A stretch of DNA of 64,000 nucleotides from Akkermansiaceae bacterium. Lineage in GTDB: Bacteria > Verrucomicrobiota > Verrucomicrobiia > Verrucomicrobiales > Akkermansiaceae. The notes beneath the pieces were generated by a model. The model did not search any database, had not been told where the DNA came from, and saw only the letters and a list, made by a program, of their open reading frames with translations. A program made the translations under genes and the position numbers. Location: assembly GCA_025354565.1 (NCBI GenBank), contig JANXMQ010000069.1, forward strand, positions 21,259 through 85,258. Direction: 5' to 3'. This document shows, in pieces, positions 34,322 to 43,648 of the stretch. Each line of letters begins with the position of its first letter. Position 1 is the stretch's first letter.

Positions 34322-35764
34322 ATGCACGATTCCACCCTCATCACCCTCGCCGCTGCCGCGCTGGTCGTCGCAGGTTTGTTATTAGCTCTTCAAAACCAAC
34401 GCCGCCGTGTGCGGGCGATCCGGCGGAGATTCATCGATCTCGAGGGCGGTGAGCAGCGGATGTTCACCTTCCTCCATGACCTCGGCCTAGCCATCGAAAA
34501 CGAGCCGTCGCCCTCCGTGCTTTCCCGCATCATTGTCGATGGCATCGACAAGGTAGTCACTGCCCGTGGCGGGGCCATTTACTTCGTGACCGATGGCGGC
34601 GATTTCCTCAACCCCTCCTACATTTCCGAGGAATGCCCGCCCCTCATCGGCATCCCGGTGGAAATTCGCAAGAAAGCCGAGCGCGATCCACGGGCGCTGG
34701 AAAGCCACATCCGCCTGTCCCGCGTCGCCATGACCGATGGCATCCTCGGCCATTGCCTCAGCGTGGGCGAGCCGATCCATGTGCGGGACGTGAAAAACCA
34801 TCCCTCGTTCCGGGATGCGTTCACCCGTTACACCGATGACGTCTCAGTGCTGCTTTCCCCCCTCCGCCATGCGAATAAGGATCTCGGGGTGTTAGTCGTG
34901 GCCCGCCGTCGCGAGGACGGAGTGTTCACCGCCAATGACTTCGCCGTCTTCCGCTCGGCGGCCGAGCAATCCTCATTCGCCATCGGCAACGCTCGCATCC
35001 ACCGCGAGGCCCATGAAAAACGGGCGATCGAGGGCGAACTCCAGAACGCCCGCGAAGTCCAGCGCATCCTGCTTCCCCAACACGATCCCGTCGTTAGCGG
35101 CTTTCGCATCAGCGGCACCAATCTCCCCGCCCGCATCATCAGCGGCGACTACTACGACTACATCGAACTCGGCGAGGGGAAACTCGGCATCGTCATCGCA
35201 GACGTCTCCGGCAAGGGGGTACCCGCCGGCCTACTGATGGCCATGTGCCGCAGCGCCTTACGCTCGGTCGCGGCTGGCGGCACGTCACCCTCAAAGGTCA
35301 TGGCCGCCGTCAACCGCCAGCTTTTTCCTGACATCCGCGAGGACATGTTCATCAGCATGGCCTACAGCATCTTGGACGCCGCCAGCGGCAAACTCAGTCT
35401 CTCCCGCGCCGGCCATGATCCGGCACTCCTCTACCGTCGGGATACCGGCCAAGTCGAACTCCTTCGCTCGCCCGGCCTCGCCCTCGGCATCGACAGCGGT
35501 GATGTCTTCGAGCGCGTCACTCGCGATCAGGAAATCGAGCTGAAATCTGGCGATTGCGTGCTCTTTTACACCGACGGCGTGAAAGAAGCCGTGGACGCAT
35601 CCGAGGAAGAATTCGGCATGGAACGCATGTCCGAAGCCTTCCGCCTCGCCGCCCCTCTCGGTGCCGAGGCTGTGCTCACGCGGATGCAGGAAGCTCTAGA
35701 ACAATTCACTGGGGATGGTCCGCAAATGGATGATATTACTTTGGTGGCTGTGGAAAAGCGTTAG
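34322..35764 (+). CDS. GAF + SpoIIE-type PP2C serine phosphatase (RsbU-like), membrane-anchored
   Basis: 'REVQRILLPQHDPVVSGFRISGTNLPARIISGDYYDYIELGEGKLGIVIADVSGKGVPAGLLMAM', 'FYTDGVKEAVD'. Confidence 0.93.
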   Translation: MHDSTLITLAAAALVVAGLLLALQNQRRRVRAIRRRFIDLEGGEQRMFTFLHDLGLAIENEPSPSVLSRIIVDGIDKVVTARGGAIYFVTDGGDFLNPSYISEECPPLIGIPVEIRKKAERDPRALESHIRLSRVAMTDGILGHCLSVGEPIHVRDVKNHPSFRDAFTRYTDDVSVLLSPLRHANKDLGVLVVARRREDGVFTANDFAVFRSAAEQSSFAIGNARIHREAHEKRAIEGELQNAREVQRILLPQHDPVVSGFRISGTNLPARIISGDYYDYIELGEGKLGIVIADVSGKGVPAGLLMAMCRSALRSVAAGGTSPSKVMAAVNRQLFPDIREDMFISMAYSILDAASGKLSLSRAGHDPALLYRRDTGQVELLRSPGLALGIDSGDVFERVTRDQEIELKSGDCVLFYTDGVKEAVDASEEEFGMERMSEAFRLAAPLGAEAVLTRMQEALEQFTGDGPQMDDITLVAVEKR

Positions 35765-35895
35765 ATGTGAAATTTTATGGATTAATGCGGGGATGCCGCA
35801 CTTCACATCTGGCGCGCCGCGAAATGTGCGCCAAATTGGGTGCATTTTGAAAATCCGCGCGAAACGGAACCAACGACACCAGACTTGGCTTAAAA

Positions 35896-36291
35896 ATGAA
35901 AGGGGTGAAGAAACAGCATTTGCCGGAGAGAGAGTGCGTCACTTGCGGGCGGCCCTTTGCGTGGCGAAAGAAGTGGGAGCGCGTTTGGGACGAGGTGAAA
36001 TTTTGCAGTGATCGCTGCCGCATGAACCAAACCGCCTGCTCGCCGACCCATGAAAGTGCCCATGACGCCAACACAGATTTCCAGTATCATTCGTCTCGCG
36101 TGGGAAGATCGCACCACCTTCGAGGATATCCTAACACGCACCGGGCTGGCCGAGCACGAAGTGATCACGATCATGCGCCGCGGACTGAGGCCTTCCAGCT
36201 TTCGACTCTGGCGGAAACGCGTGCGCGGCCGGGTCACCAAGCATCGCAAGCTTCTGGAACAACGACTCGCCGGTCCGGCCCCTGCGGATGA
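35896..36291 (+). CDS. DUF2256 zinc-finger protein (functional part probably only the first ~45 aa)
   Basis: '[41 protein letters not shown]'; adjacent to photolyase. Confidence 0.7.
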   Translation: MKGVKKQHLPERECVTCGRPFAWRKKWERVWDEVKFCSDRCRMNQTACSPTHESAHDANTDFQYHSSRVGRSHHLRGYPNTHRAGRARSDHDHAPRTEAFQLSTLAETRARPGHQASQASGTTTRRSGPCG

Positions 36292-36307
36292 ACTGCACCC
36301 TGAATAA
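36050..36307 (+). CDS. TIGR03643 family protein
   Basis: '[57 protein letters not shown]'. Confidence 0.8.
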   Translation: MKVPMTPTQISSIIRLAWEDRTTFEDILTRTGLAEHEVITIMRRGLRPSSFRLWRKRVRGRVTKHRKLLEQRLAGPAPADELHPE

Positions 36308-36356
36308 GTCCGCACCTGCGATCGATACGCTTCAGGCATTCATTTACTAAATCTCC

Positions 36357-37934
36357 ATGCGAAATTTGATCCTCATTCTCGGTGACCAACTCGATGCAGA
36401 GTCGGCGGCCTTTGACGGCTTCGATCAGGAGCAGGATGCCGTGTGGATGGCGGAGGTTGCGTATGAGAGTAAAAAAGTATGGAGCACGAAGCCGCGGATC
36501 GCGATGTTTCTCACCGCGATGCGGCATTTCCGCGAGTTGCTGCGGGCGCGCGGGTGGATGGTTGTTTACCGGGAGCTCAGTGAGGATTGTGATGTTTGGC
36601 GTGGCGAGAAGGATAACGAGAAACCGGCAATCGGCGGCACGTTTGGAGAAGCTTTGGGCGAGTCGCTGGCAAGTCTGAAGCCGCAACGCGTGCTGATGGT
36701 GGAGCCGGGCGAGTGGAGTGTGCGGGAGGAAATCCGTGCTGCGTTGGAGTCGGTGAAGCTACCGCTGGAGATGCGTGAGGACCGGCATTTTCTTTGCAGT
36801 CACGCGGAGTTCGCGGCGCACTGCGAAGGCCGGAAGCAACTGCGCATGGAGTTCTTCTATCGCGAAATGCGCAAGCGTCACGGCGTGCTGATAGATGATG
36901 GCAAGCCGACGGGCGGCGATTGGAATTTCGATGCCGAGAATCGCAAGAGCTTCGGTAAGGCCGGACCGCCGCTGCACAAGGCACCGCGGAGTTTTCCGCC
37001 GGATGAAATCACGCGCGAAGTCATCGCGATGGTGGGTGCGCGCTTCGCGGATCATTCTGGCGAGCTCGCAAAATTTGATTGGCCTGTGACTGCGGCGGAG
37101 GCGGAGATCGCGTTGCAGGACTTCATCGAGTATCGGTTAGTGGAATTCGGCGACTGGCAGGATGCGATGTGGACGGTCGAGCCGTGGCTATTTCACAGTC
37201 GTCTGAGCGCGGCGATGAATCTTAAACTGCTGAACCCGCGCACGGTCATCGCTGCGGCGGAGAAGGCCTATCGCGATGGCCATGCACCGCTTGCGAGCGT
37301 GGAGGGATTCATCCGCCAAATTCTCGGCTGGCGCGAATACGTGCGCGGAATTTACTGGCGCTTGATGCCCGGCTACCTGGACATGAACGCGCTTGATGCC
37401 GACCAGCCGCTGCCGAAATTCTACTGGACCGGCGACACCGAAATGGCCTGCCTGCGTGACTCCATCGGTCAGACCTTGCGACTCGGCTACGCGCACCACA
37501 TTCAACGGCTGATGGTCACGGGGCTATACGCGTTGATGCTCGGGGTGAGGCCGCGAGAAGTTCATGAATGGTATCTCGCTGTCTATGTCGATGCCGTGGA
37601 ATGGGTGGAACTGCCTAACACACTCGGGATGTCGCAGTACGGCGACGGCGGCATGATGGCCAGCAAGCCCTACATCGCGACGGGCAAATACATCCAGCGC
37701 ATGTCGAACTACTGTGCCGGCTGCCGCTTTGAACCCGCCGAGGCGACCGGCCCGAAAGCGTGTCCTTTCACCACGCTCTACTGGGATTTCCTGCTCCAAC
37801 ATGAGCCGATGTTGCGGAAAAATCAACGCATGTCGTTGCAGGTGCGCAACCTCTCGCGGCTTGATAATCCCCGGCGGAAAGAGATTCAAAAACAGGCTGC
37901 TAGAATCCGCGCGGAGAGTGCCAACCCATCATGA
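36357..37934 (+). CDS. FeS-type (CryB/PhrB-like) cryptochrome/photolyase
   Basis: MRNLILILGDQLDAESAAFDGFD; Cys cluster 'MSNYCAGCRFEPAEATGPKACPFTTLYWDFL'. Confidence 0.92.
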   Translation: MRNLILILGDQLDAESAAFDGFDQEQDAVWMAEVAYESKKVWSTKPRIAMFLTAMRHFRELLRARGWMVVYRELSEDCDVWRGEKDNEKPAIGGTFGEALGESLASLKPQRVLMVEPGEWSVREEIRAALESVKLPLEMREDRHFLCSHAEFAAHCEGRKQLRMEFFYREMRKRHGVLIDDGKPTGGDWNFDAENRKSFGKAGPPLHKAPRSFPPDEITREVIAMVGARFADHSGELAKFDWPVTAAEAEIALQDFIEYRLVEFGDWQDAMWTVEPWLFHSRLSAAMNLKLLNPRTVIAAAEKAYRDGHAPLASVEGFIRQILGWREYVRGIYWRLMPGYLDMNALDADQPLPKFYWTGDTEMACLRDSIGQTLRLGYAHHIQRLMVTGLYALMLGVRPREVHEWYLAVYVDAVEWVELPNTLGMSQYGDGGMMASKPYIATGKYIQRMSNYCAGCRFEPAEATGPKACPFTTLYWDFLLQHEPMLRKNQRMSLQVRNLSRLDNPRRKEIQKQAARIRAESANPS

Positions 37935-38006
37935 GTTAGAACATCACCCCCCATTCGTTTCAGCGTGCCGTGGAAACCCCACTCATCTCGCGGAACTGGA
38001 AACCGC

Positions 38007-38450
38007 TCAGGCAAGTTCGGTGGCGTGAAATTCGGCCCAGTCGTCGAGGTTGTTGAGATTCACTGCGTCTTTCGGGGCGGAGGCATCGTTGGCGATTCCG
38101 GCGGTGGCGAGGATCGTCTTTCGGACATCATCGGTGTGATGGTAGCCGGCGATTGAGGCATTGAGAGCATCGACGGTCGCCGCATCCAATTTCACACCCG
38201 GTTGCTGGGTGATCCAAGTTTCAAACTGGGCGTATGTCGGGTGGCTTGTGGCGATGAATTCGATAAGTGCATCTTTGTTCAGACCAAGGCCTTCAATGAC
38301 CATGTAGTCGTAGCCGGGACCGGGACCCTTATAACCGTCGGCAAGCTTGCCACGGGATGCGAGGGAGACTTTCTGCCAGAGGCGGGGAAGGTGGAGGACA
38401 CCTAGCGGGCCGGCGCTGCCGGAGCTGATTAAGGGGACTATTTTATTCAT
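38007..38450 (-). CDS. DUF5069 domain protein
   Basis: 'LHLPRLWQKVSLASRGKLADGYKGPGPGYDYMVIEGLGL'. Confidence 0.7.
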   Translation of the reverse strand: MNKIVPLISSGSAGPLGVLHLPRLWQKVSLASRGKLADGYKGPGPGYDYMVIEGLGLNKDALIEFIATSHPTYAQFETWITQQPGVKLDAATVDALNASIAGYHHTDDVRKTILATAGIANDASAPKDAVNLNNLDDWAEFHATELA

Positions 38451-38567
38451 GGTCCGGCTAGAAAAGCACAGAGTCGGACGAGGTCAATCCGCATCCGAGA
38501 AAGAGCGGCCCATTTCCCAATCCACCCGATCAAGGCAAGCTGCCGCTTTAGAAATTCCAGATTCCGA

Positions 38568-41531
38568 TTACTCGGCCTTGAACTCCAAGGTCAGCAGTGC
38601 GGAAACGAGAGGTTGGGGAAACGCCGTGCCCTCGAAATAGGCCCAGTCGCGATCGGTGGTCTGAGTGCCTTCCTGAACCGGGGTGGTAAGCCAGGTGCCG
38701 TCCGCAAGGAGGACTCGGAGGGAAACCTGCCGGAACTTGAACATGTCCTCGTTCGTCGAGCGCCGGATTTCGAGTTCGTTCGAGGGCTTCAATGATTTCG
38801 GATCGATCGGGATTGAAATCGATTTCCACGCGTCCCCGACCACCGGCAGCGCAACCACTTTGCCGCCATTCAGCCAAACCGACTTCTCACCAAAATCCAC
38901 GCCATTCACACCGAAGAGACCGATGACGAGCTTGGCTTCTGTCGCCTTGGAAAGTTCATCCGGGGAAACGGAACGACGGCTCGCTCCCGCTTCCGCGAGG
39001 GCCTTCTCGGGAATCAGGCAGACCGTTTGACGCCTCAAGCCCGCATCGATTGCCCATGGCTGATCCTTGCCATCTCCACTTGCATCCGCTCCCTTGCGAT
39101 CCATGAGAAGCCAGGCTTCGGCGCGGGTCGATCCTTCGCTGGAAGATCCGATTGAAAGGACCATCTCCTTGCCGATGAGTGCCTTCACGTCAAACGACGC
39201 CATCTTCCAAGGTCGCGCCTTGTCGCTCGGCATTCCGGCGCGGGCATAGCCGGGAAAGGGATTCAGTTTCGCTGCGCTGCTGCGGAGCGGAGTTGCCACC
39301 TGACCGTTGATCTTCACTTCTGGCAATTCCGGGTAGCCGATGACCAGCACTTCCGCCCGACCGCGAGTGTCCGCCGGTATGACGGTTGTGACCTCACTTC
39401 CCGAAAACTTCACAGGCACTGCCGACAACACGGCTCCTTGTTTGGCACGGCCACGGTCGAACTCTAACGCCAGCGTCTGGCAGCCGGGAATCTCGATTCG
39501 GATGGTTCGGCCACTCCAGAAGGTCGGCGACGAATCGTCGTGATAGGGAAACACCACGCGCGAGTGGTATTCCAACGGGGGCCTGGAATTTGGACCGAAC
39601 GGGATCTCAAGGGTCTGGGTTTCCGCCGAGGGATTGCGGGTGACGAGCACTCCGTGGCTATCATTCCAACCGATGTATCCGTAAACCTTTCCTTCATCCG
39701 GCCGACCGCCGACATAGACCGTGTTCGCCAGTGCCTTGAAGTTTTTTTCCGCCCAGCGATGGATGCTGCACAGCGCCTTCCAGTGATCCGGCGTGGCGAC
39801 CTTCGGCGTGATGTACCATTCCTTCATCTGAATACCACGTCCATAGTACATCATCACATGGTCGGCCCACTCGCGGACACCGTCGCCGGGGCCTTCGAGC
39901 TGATGACGCGCATTGAGAATGATGCCGTGGGTCATCAGTCGGGAAATCGGCACCAGCGGACGATCCGCCGCGTCGCCCCACATCCGCCAGAGAAAGGTAT
40001 CGCGATCGGTCGTGGCCATCGCTCGGACCGAGAGTTCCGGCCAGTTTCCATTCGCCCCATCATCGCCTGCTAGCATCCATAACGCATCGCCATGCATCAG
40101 CCACCACGGCGAGAACCACACCCAGTTCGTTAGATTCTGATAGACCTCCGGGTTCACCTCGCGGGTGACATGCAACAACCGGATCATCGCATCGACATTC
40201 GCCTCATGACCATGACGATCCGTGGGCGGATGCCCGTTACCTTCGCCGATATCGGACAGGTGGTTGAAGTCGTGCTTGAAATAGCCCACCTTCGCCTCGC
40301 CCGCGAGGCGGCGGAGTTGCTGCTCGAGCTGGGTCCGATACGCCTCGGAGCTGAGCGAGTAGTGACCGAAGTAACGCGAAAAATAGCGATTCGCCTGTGC
40401 CTTCGCATACCCCTTTGTCTGGCCCCAGTTCGCATCGGAGTTCGTGCCATCGAGCGCGAGCCACAGCCCGAGATTCGTTCCCTCCGCCCGCAGCGCCTCG
40501 CTCAATTTTACCAGATCCGCAAAGCCGCCGGGGAAATCACGCGGCGTCGGCTCATAAACCGACTGCCGGTTCTGCCAGCCATCGTCCGGGACCATCGCAT
40601 CGATCTTCACGCCATAGGGCGCGATGGCCGTTTTGAAATCCCGAAAGATGTTCACGAAGTTGTCGCCCTTCAATGATTTCCCGGCCGGATCAAACCAGTT
40701 GTTGTAATGCGTAAATGAACGATCCGGCTTTTGGATTGTTTGCAGGTAGTCCGCGAACTGCGACTCCACCGAGACACCGCCCCCGCACACCGCCGACTTG
40801 CTAGTAATTTTCCACACCGCTCCTTCCTTTACCGCGAATCCGGGAAAGTGGAACAAGCGGATCAGTCCCGCCCGCGCATGGTCTTCACGATCACGACCGT
40901 CCAGATCGACGAAGCTGTAATTCCCCACCATCTCGTAATGATGCGTGTCTGGCTTCGGCGTATTGCCATCGGTATGGCGGCTGTGGCCGGCGGGATATTC
41001 CAATCCGAAGAACCACTTGCCCGAGAGAAACACCGGCTCACCACGACCTCCGCGCGTCGCTTCACCGGTTGCGGAAAATCGTTCCACTTCGAGTCGGTCG
41101 ATCGTTGCTTCCGTGGCAAATTCCATATCTAACGATTTCCGAATCCAGCGTTCGCCCGGCTTCGAAACATACCGCACATTCACCTTCGACGGCACCACGC
41201 CCTTCGCCTCCCGCCCCAACGGCCATTGGTAGCGAATCGTCCATACGGAGGCCTCGCCCTCCTTTGTCAGTGTTGGATCTCCGACTGCCACGAAATCAGA
41301 AATCGTCCACTCGCGGTCATCCATCATCCGGATGTGGAACTCGTCACTCTGGGTCGATATCGATTCCTTTCCTGATATGAACTTCGTCGTCCGCCACACC
41401 TTTCCATCGGAGGTCAGCTCGCGTTGGAATCCCGGTTCACCGATCAGCATCGGCGCGGCCTGGCCCCGTGAGCAGATGCACAAACCCATGGCAACAATCC
41501 ATAGCGCAACGAGCGGACGTGAAGTGATCAT
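38568..41531 (-). CDS. secreted GH36/alpha-galactosidase-like glycoside hydrolase
   Basis: 'YNNWFDPAGKSLKGDN', 'IDAMVPDDGWQ', 'VGYFKHDFNHLSDIGEG' catalytic-Asp-like motif; N-terminal signal peptide. Confidence 0.75.
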   Translation of the reverse strand: MITSRPLVALWIVAMGLCICSRGQAAPMLIGEPGFQRELTSDGKVWRTTKFISGKESISTQSDEFHIRMMDDREWTISDFVAVGDPTLTKEGEASVWTIRYQWPLGREAKGVVPSKVNVRYVSKPGERWIRKSLDMEFATEATIDRLEVERFSATGEATRGGRGEPVFLSGKWFFGLEYPAGHSRHTDGNTPKPDTHHYEMVGNYSFVDLDGRDREDHARAGLIRLFHFPGFAVKEGAVWKITSKSAVCGGGVSVESQFADYLQTIQKPDRSFTHYNNWFDPAGKSLKGDNFVNIFRDFKTAIAPYGVKIDAMVPDDGWQNRQSVYEPTPRDFPGGFADLVKLSEALRAEGTNLGLWLALDGTNSDANWGQTKGYAKAQANRYFSRYFGHYSLSSEAYRTQLEQQLRRLAGEAKVGYFKHDFNHLSDIGEGNGHPPTDRHGHEANVDAMIRLLHVTREVNPEVYQNLTNWVWFSPWWLMHGDALWMLAGDDGANGNWPELSVRAMATTDRDTFLWRMWGDAADRPLVPISRLMTHGIILNARHQLEGPGDGVREWADHVMMYYGRGIQMKEWYITPKVATPDHWKALCSIHRWAEKNFKALANTVYVGGRPDEGKVYGYIGWNDSHGVLVTRNPSAETQTLEIPFGPNSRPPLEYHSRVVFPYHDDSSPTFWSGRTIRIEIPGCQTLALEFDRGRAKQGAVLSAVPVKFSGSEVTTVIPADTRGRAEVLVIGYPELPEVKINGQVATPLRSSAAKLNPFPGYARAGMPSDKARPWKMASFDVKALIGKEMVLSIGSSSEGSTRAEAWLLMDRKGADASGDGKDQPWAIDAGLRRQTVCLIPEKALAEAGASRRSVSPDELSKATEAKLVIGLFGVNGVDFGEKSVWLNGGKVVALPVVGDAWKSISIPIDPKSLKPSNELEIRRSTNEDMFKFRQVSLRVLLADGTWLTTPVQEGTQTTDRDWAYFEGTAFPQPLVSALLTLEFKAE

Positions 41532-41640
41532 GTTGGGATTTGGTTCCTGAGAAATTAGTTTTGTATGTAAACGCGGAGTTTTTTGGCGTTGCGTCGTCTG
41601 ATACGAGCAACGATCAAAACCACCCGTCGCCCTGCAGCGA

Positions 41641-41726
41641 GGACCGTGAAATCATCCCCGGGATGTTAAAAGACAATAAGGCGCAGACGGATCAAATCCT
41701 CAGCGTCTGCTCCTATTTCACGGTCC
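41641..41726. repeat. cloverleaf-like palindromic element
   Basis: Perfect 12-bp closing stem GGACCGTGAAAT/ATTTCACGGTCC enclosing CATCC-ccg-GGATG and GCAGACG/CGTCTGC hairpins. Confidence 0.8.
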
Positions 41727-41730
41727 AGGC

Positions 41731-42606
41731 TCATGCCCGGCTGCTCACGACCCGCCAAGTAGCGAGCAGTGTGAGAGCCGCGCCAGCGATTTCTAAAGGT
41801 CGGAAGATCTCGCCGAAAAACAGGAAGCCACCCAGCGCGGTGGCCAGCGGCAGCAGCATTTGCAGCGATGAGCCGCGCGATACCGACATGAACTGATAGG
41901 CGCGGGTCATGATGAGTTGGGCGATGGTAACGACCACCGCTGCTAGAATCAGCACGACCCATGTGGAGGGCGGGAGTTCGGGCAATTTCACCACCGCAGG
42001 AGCGGCGAGAATGAGGCTGTAAAATGCCTGCGAGGCGTATATCGTGGCCGGGTGTTCTTCATGCCGCAGGCGGCGAATGATGACGATCACCCAGCCCGCG
42101 CCGACTGCGCCAGCTAGGGCGATTAGATCGTAGAGCGAGGGGCGTGGAAATTGGCCGTCGCCGCTGAGGAAAAGGGCCAGACCGCCGAAGCCGACGAGCA
42201 TCCACAGCAGCGCCGCGCGGCTGGGTTTTTCATTGAGCCAGAACGCGGCGATGAGGGTGCCGAACATCGGATATGTTAGATTCAGGATGACCGCGCGACC
42301 GGCCCCGATTTTCACCACCGTCACATAATAAGCAACGATGCTCAAGGCCCCGACGATGCCACGGATGGCGATGAGCCGCCCGGTGAACAGACGTGTGGGA
42401 TCCAGCCCGCGGCCCCGACCGTAAACTCCGAAGACCACTAACAGCCCGACGCCGCCCCGGAAAAAAGTAGCGACCCAGCCACCCGCCGCCGGGGTGTGCA
42501 GGGCGACGGCGCGGACCAGCAACGTGTTCACGGCGAACAGCGCCACCGATCCCAGCATGAGCATCACGTTGCGTCGGCTGAAGGAGTCATCAGGTTTCAT
42601 TTGCAT
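41731..42606 (-). CDS. EamA/DMT superfamily transporter
   Basis: ~10 TM ORF with two EamA-like halves ('NLTYPMFGTLIAAFWLNEKPSRAALLWMLVGFGGL'). Confidence 0.9.
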   Translation of the reverse strand: MQMKPDDSFSRRNVMLMLGSVALFAVNTLLVRAVALHTPAAGGWVATFFRGGVGLLVVFGVYGRGRGLDPTRLFTGRLIAIRGIVGALSIVAYYVTVVKIGAGRAVILNLTYPMFGTLIAAFWLNEKPSRAALLWMLVGFGGLALFLSGDGQFPRPSLYDLIALAGAVGAGWVIVIIRRLRHEEHPATIYASQAFYSLILAAPAVVKLPELPPSTWVVLILAAVVVTIAQLIMTRAYQFMSVSRGSSLQMLLPLATALGGFLFFGEIFRPLEIAGAALTLLATWRVVSSRA

Positions 42607-42860
42607 GTCGGTTCCGGCGGGAAAACCGGAACGTCCGGGCGACAGGCGGGACTCACTCGATCCCCGGAACCTGCCGTATTAGCGGTCGTTCTGGAGATGG
42701 ATTGCGGATGAAATTTCCGCGTCAAGCTCCGTGCGCCAGCCCATGCCGCCACACCATGGCGGCGGAAAGTTTGGCTCGGAGTGGAAGGACGGAAATCATC
42801 GCGCGGCGGATTTGGCAGGGATGTTCTCGGAGGTCAAGAATCGACTTGAGGTTTGTGGCG

Positions 42861-43463
42861 TCAAAACTCGGACAATCGCGATACCCGCAGGCGTTCGGCG
42901 GCGATGATTGCTTGGAACTGCGCGTAGTCCCGCTCCTTGGTCGAGGACACGATGCAATAGGCGTAGCGTCGCCAATGGCGCATTTCCTCGAGGGCGTTGG
43001 TCATGCGTAGGGCGATGATTTCCGCACTGTCGGTGCCGCGGCTGGAGAGGCGGTGGTGAAGTTCTGCCTCGCTAGGTGGCATGACGAAGAGATCGATGAA
43101 GGCCTGATGAATCTCCGGGTCCGGGCAATCACGAATCTGATCCGCGCCCTGGACGTCGATGTCCATGACGACATCGGTTCCGGTCTGGAGATACGAAATG
43201 ACCTCGGATTTCAGCGAACCGTATAGGTTTTCATGGACGACGGCGTGTTCGAGGAAATCGCCGGCAGCGAGTCTTTGTTCGAAATCCGTGCGCGTTAGAA
43301 AATGATAGTCCTTGCCATTTTCCTCGCCGGGACGCGGCGGGCGAGTCGTACAGGATATGGAATAGTGGACCTCGCCCGAGTCGGCCAGTTTTCGGCAAAG
43401 CGTGGTTTTTCCCGATCCCGAGGGGCCAGAAACGACAAGAAGGACGCCGGTGCGCTCGGACAT
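42861..43463 (-). CDS. gmk: guanylate kinase
   Basis: 'LLVVSGPSGSGKTTLCRKL', 'YSISCTTRPPRPGEENGKDYHFL', 'VVMDIDVQGADQIR'. Confidence 0.95.
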   Translation of the reverse strand: MSERTGVLLVVSGPSGSGKTTLCRKLADSGEVHYSISCTTRPPRPGEENGKDYHFLTRTDFEQRLAAGDFLEHAVVHENLYGSLKSEVISYLQTGTDVVMDIDVQGADQIRDCPDPEIHQAFIDLFVMPPSEAELHHRLSSRGTDSAEIIALRMTNALEEMRHWRRYAYCIVSSTKERDYAQFQAIIAAERLRVSRLSEF

Positions 43464-43648
43464 TGGGTGATGATGTAGAAACAAAGGCCGGGGCGGAATC
43501 GAGAAGATTTTCGATTTTTTAAAAACTCCCCGGAGCGGTGTAAAATCTTCGGTGCTCCTGGTTGTGACGAAATCGTCACTGATTCCGAAGCGGGAAAATT
43601 CGCCTGATGTGATGCTTTGAGTTGGGTTTAACAAACGATCCTGCATTC

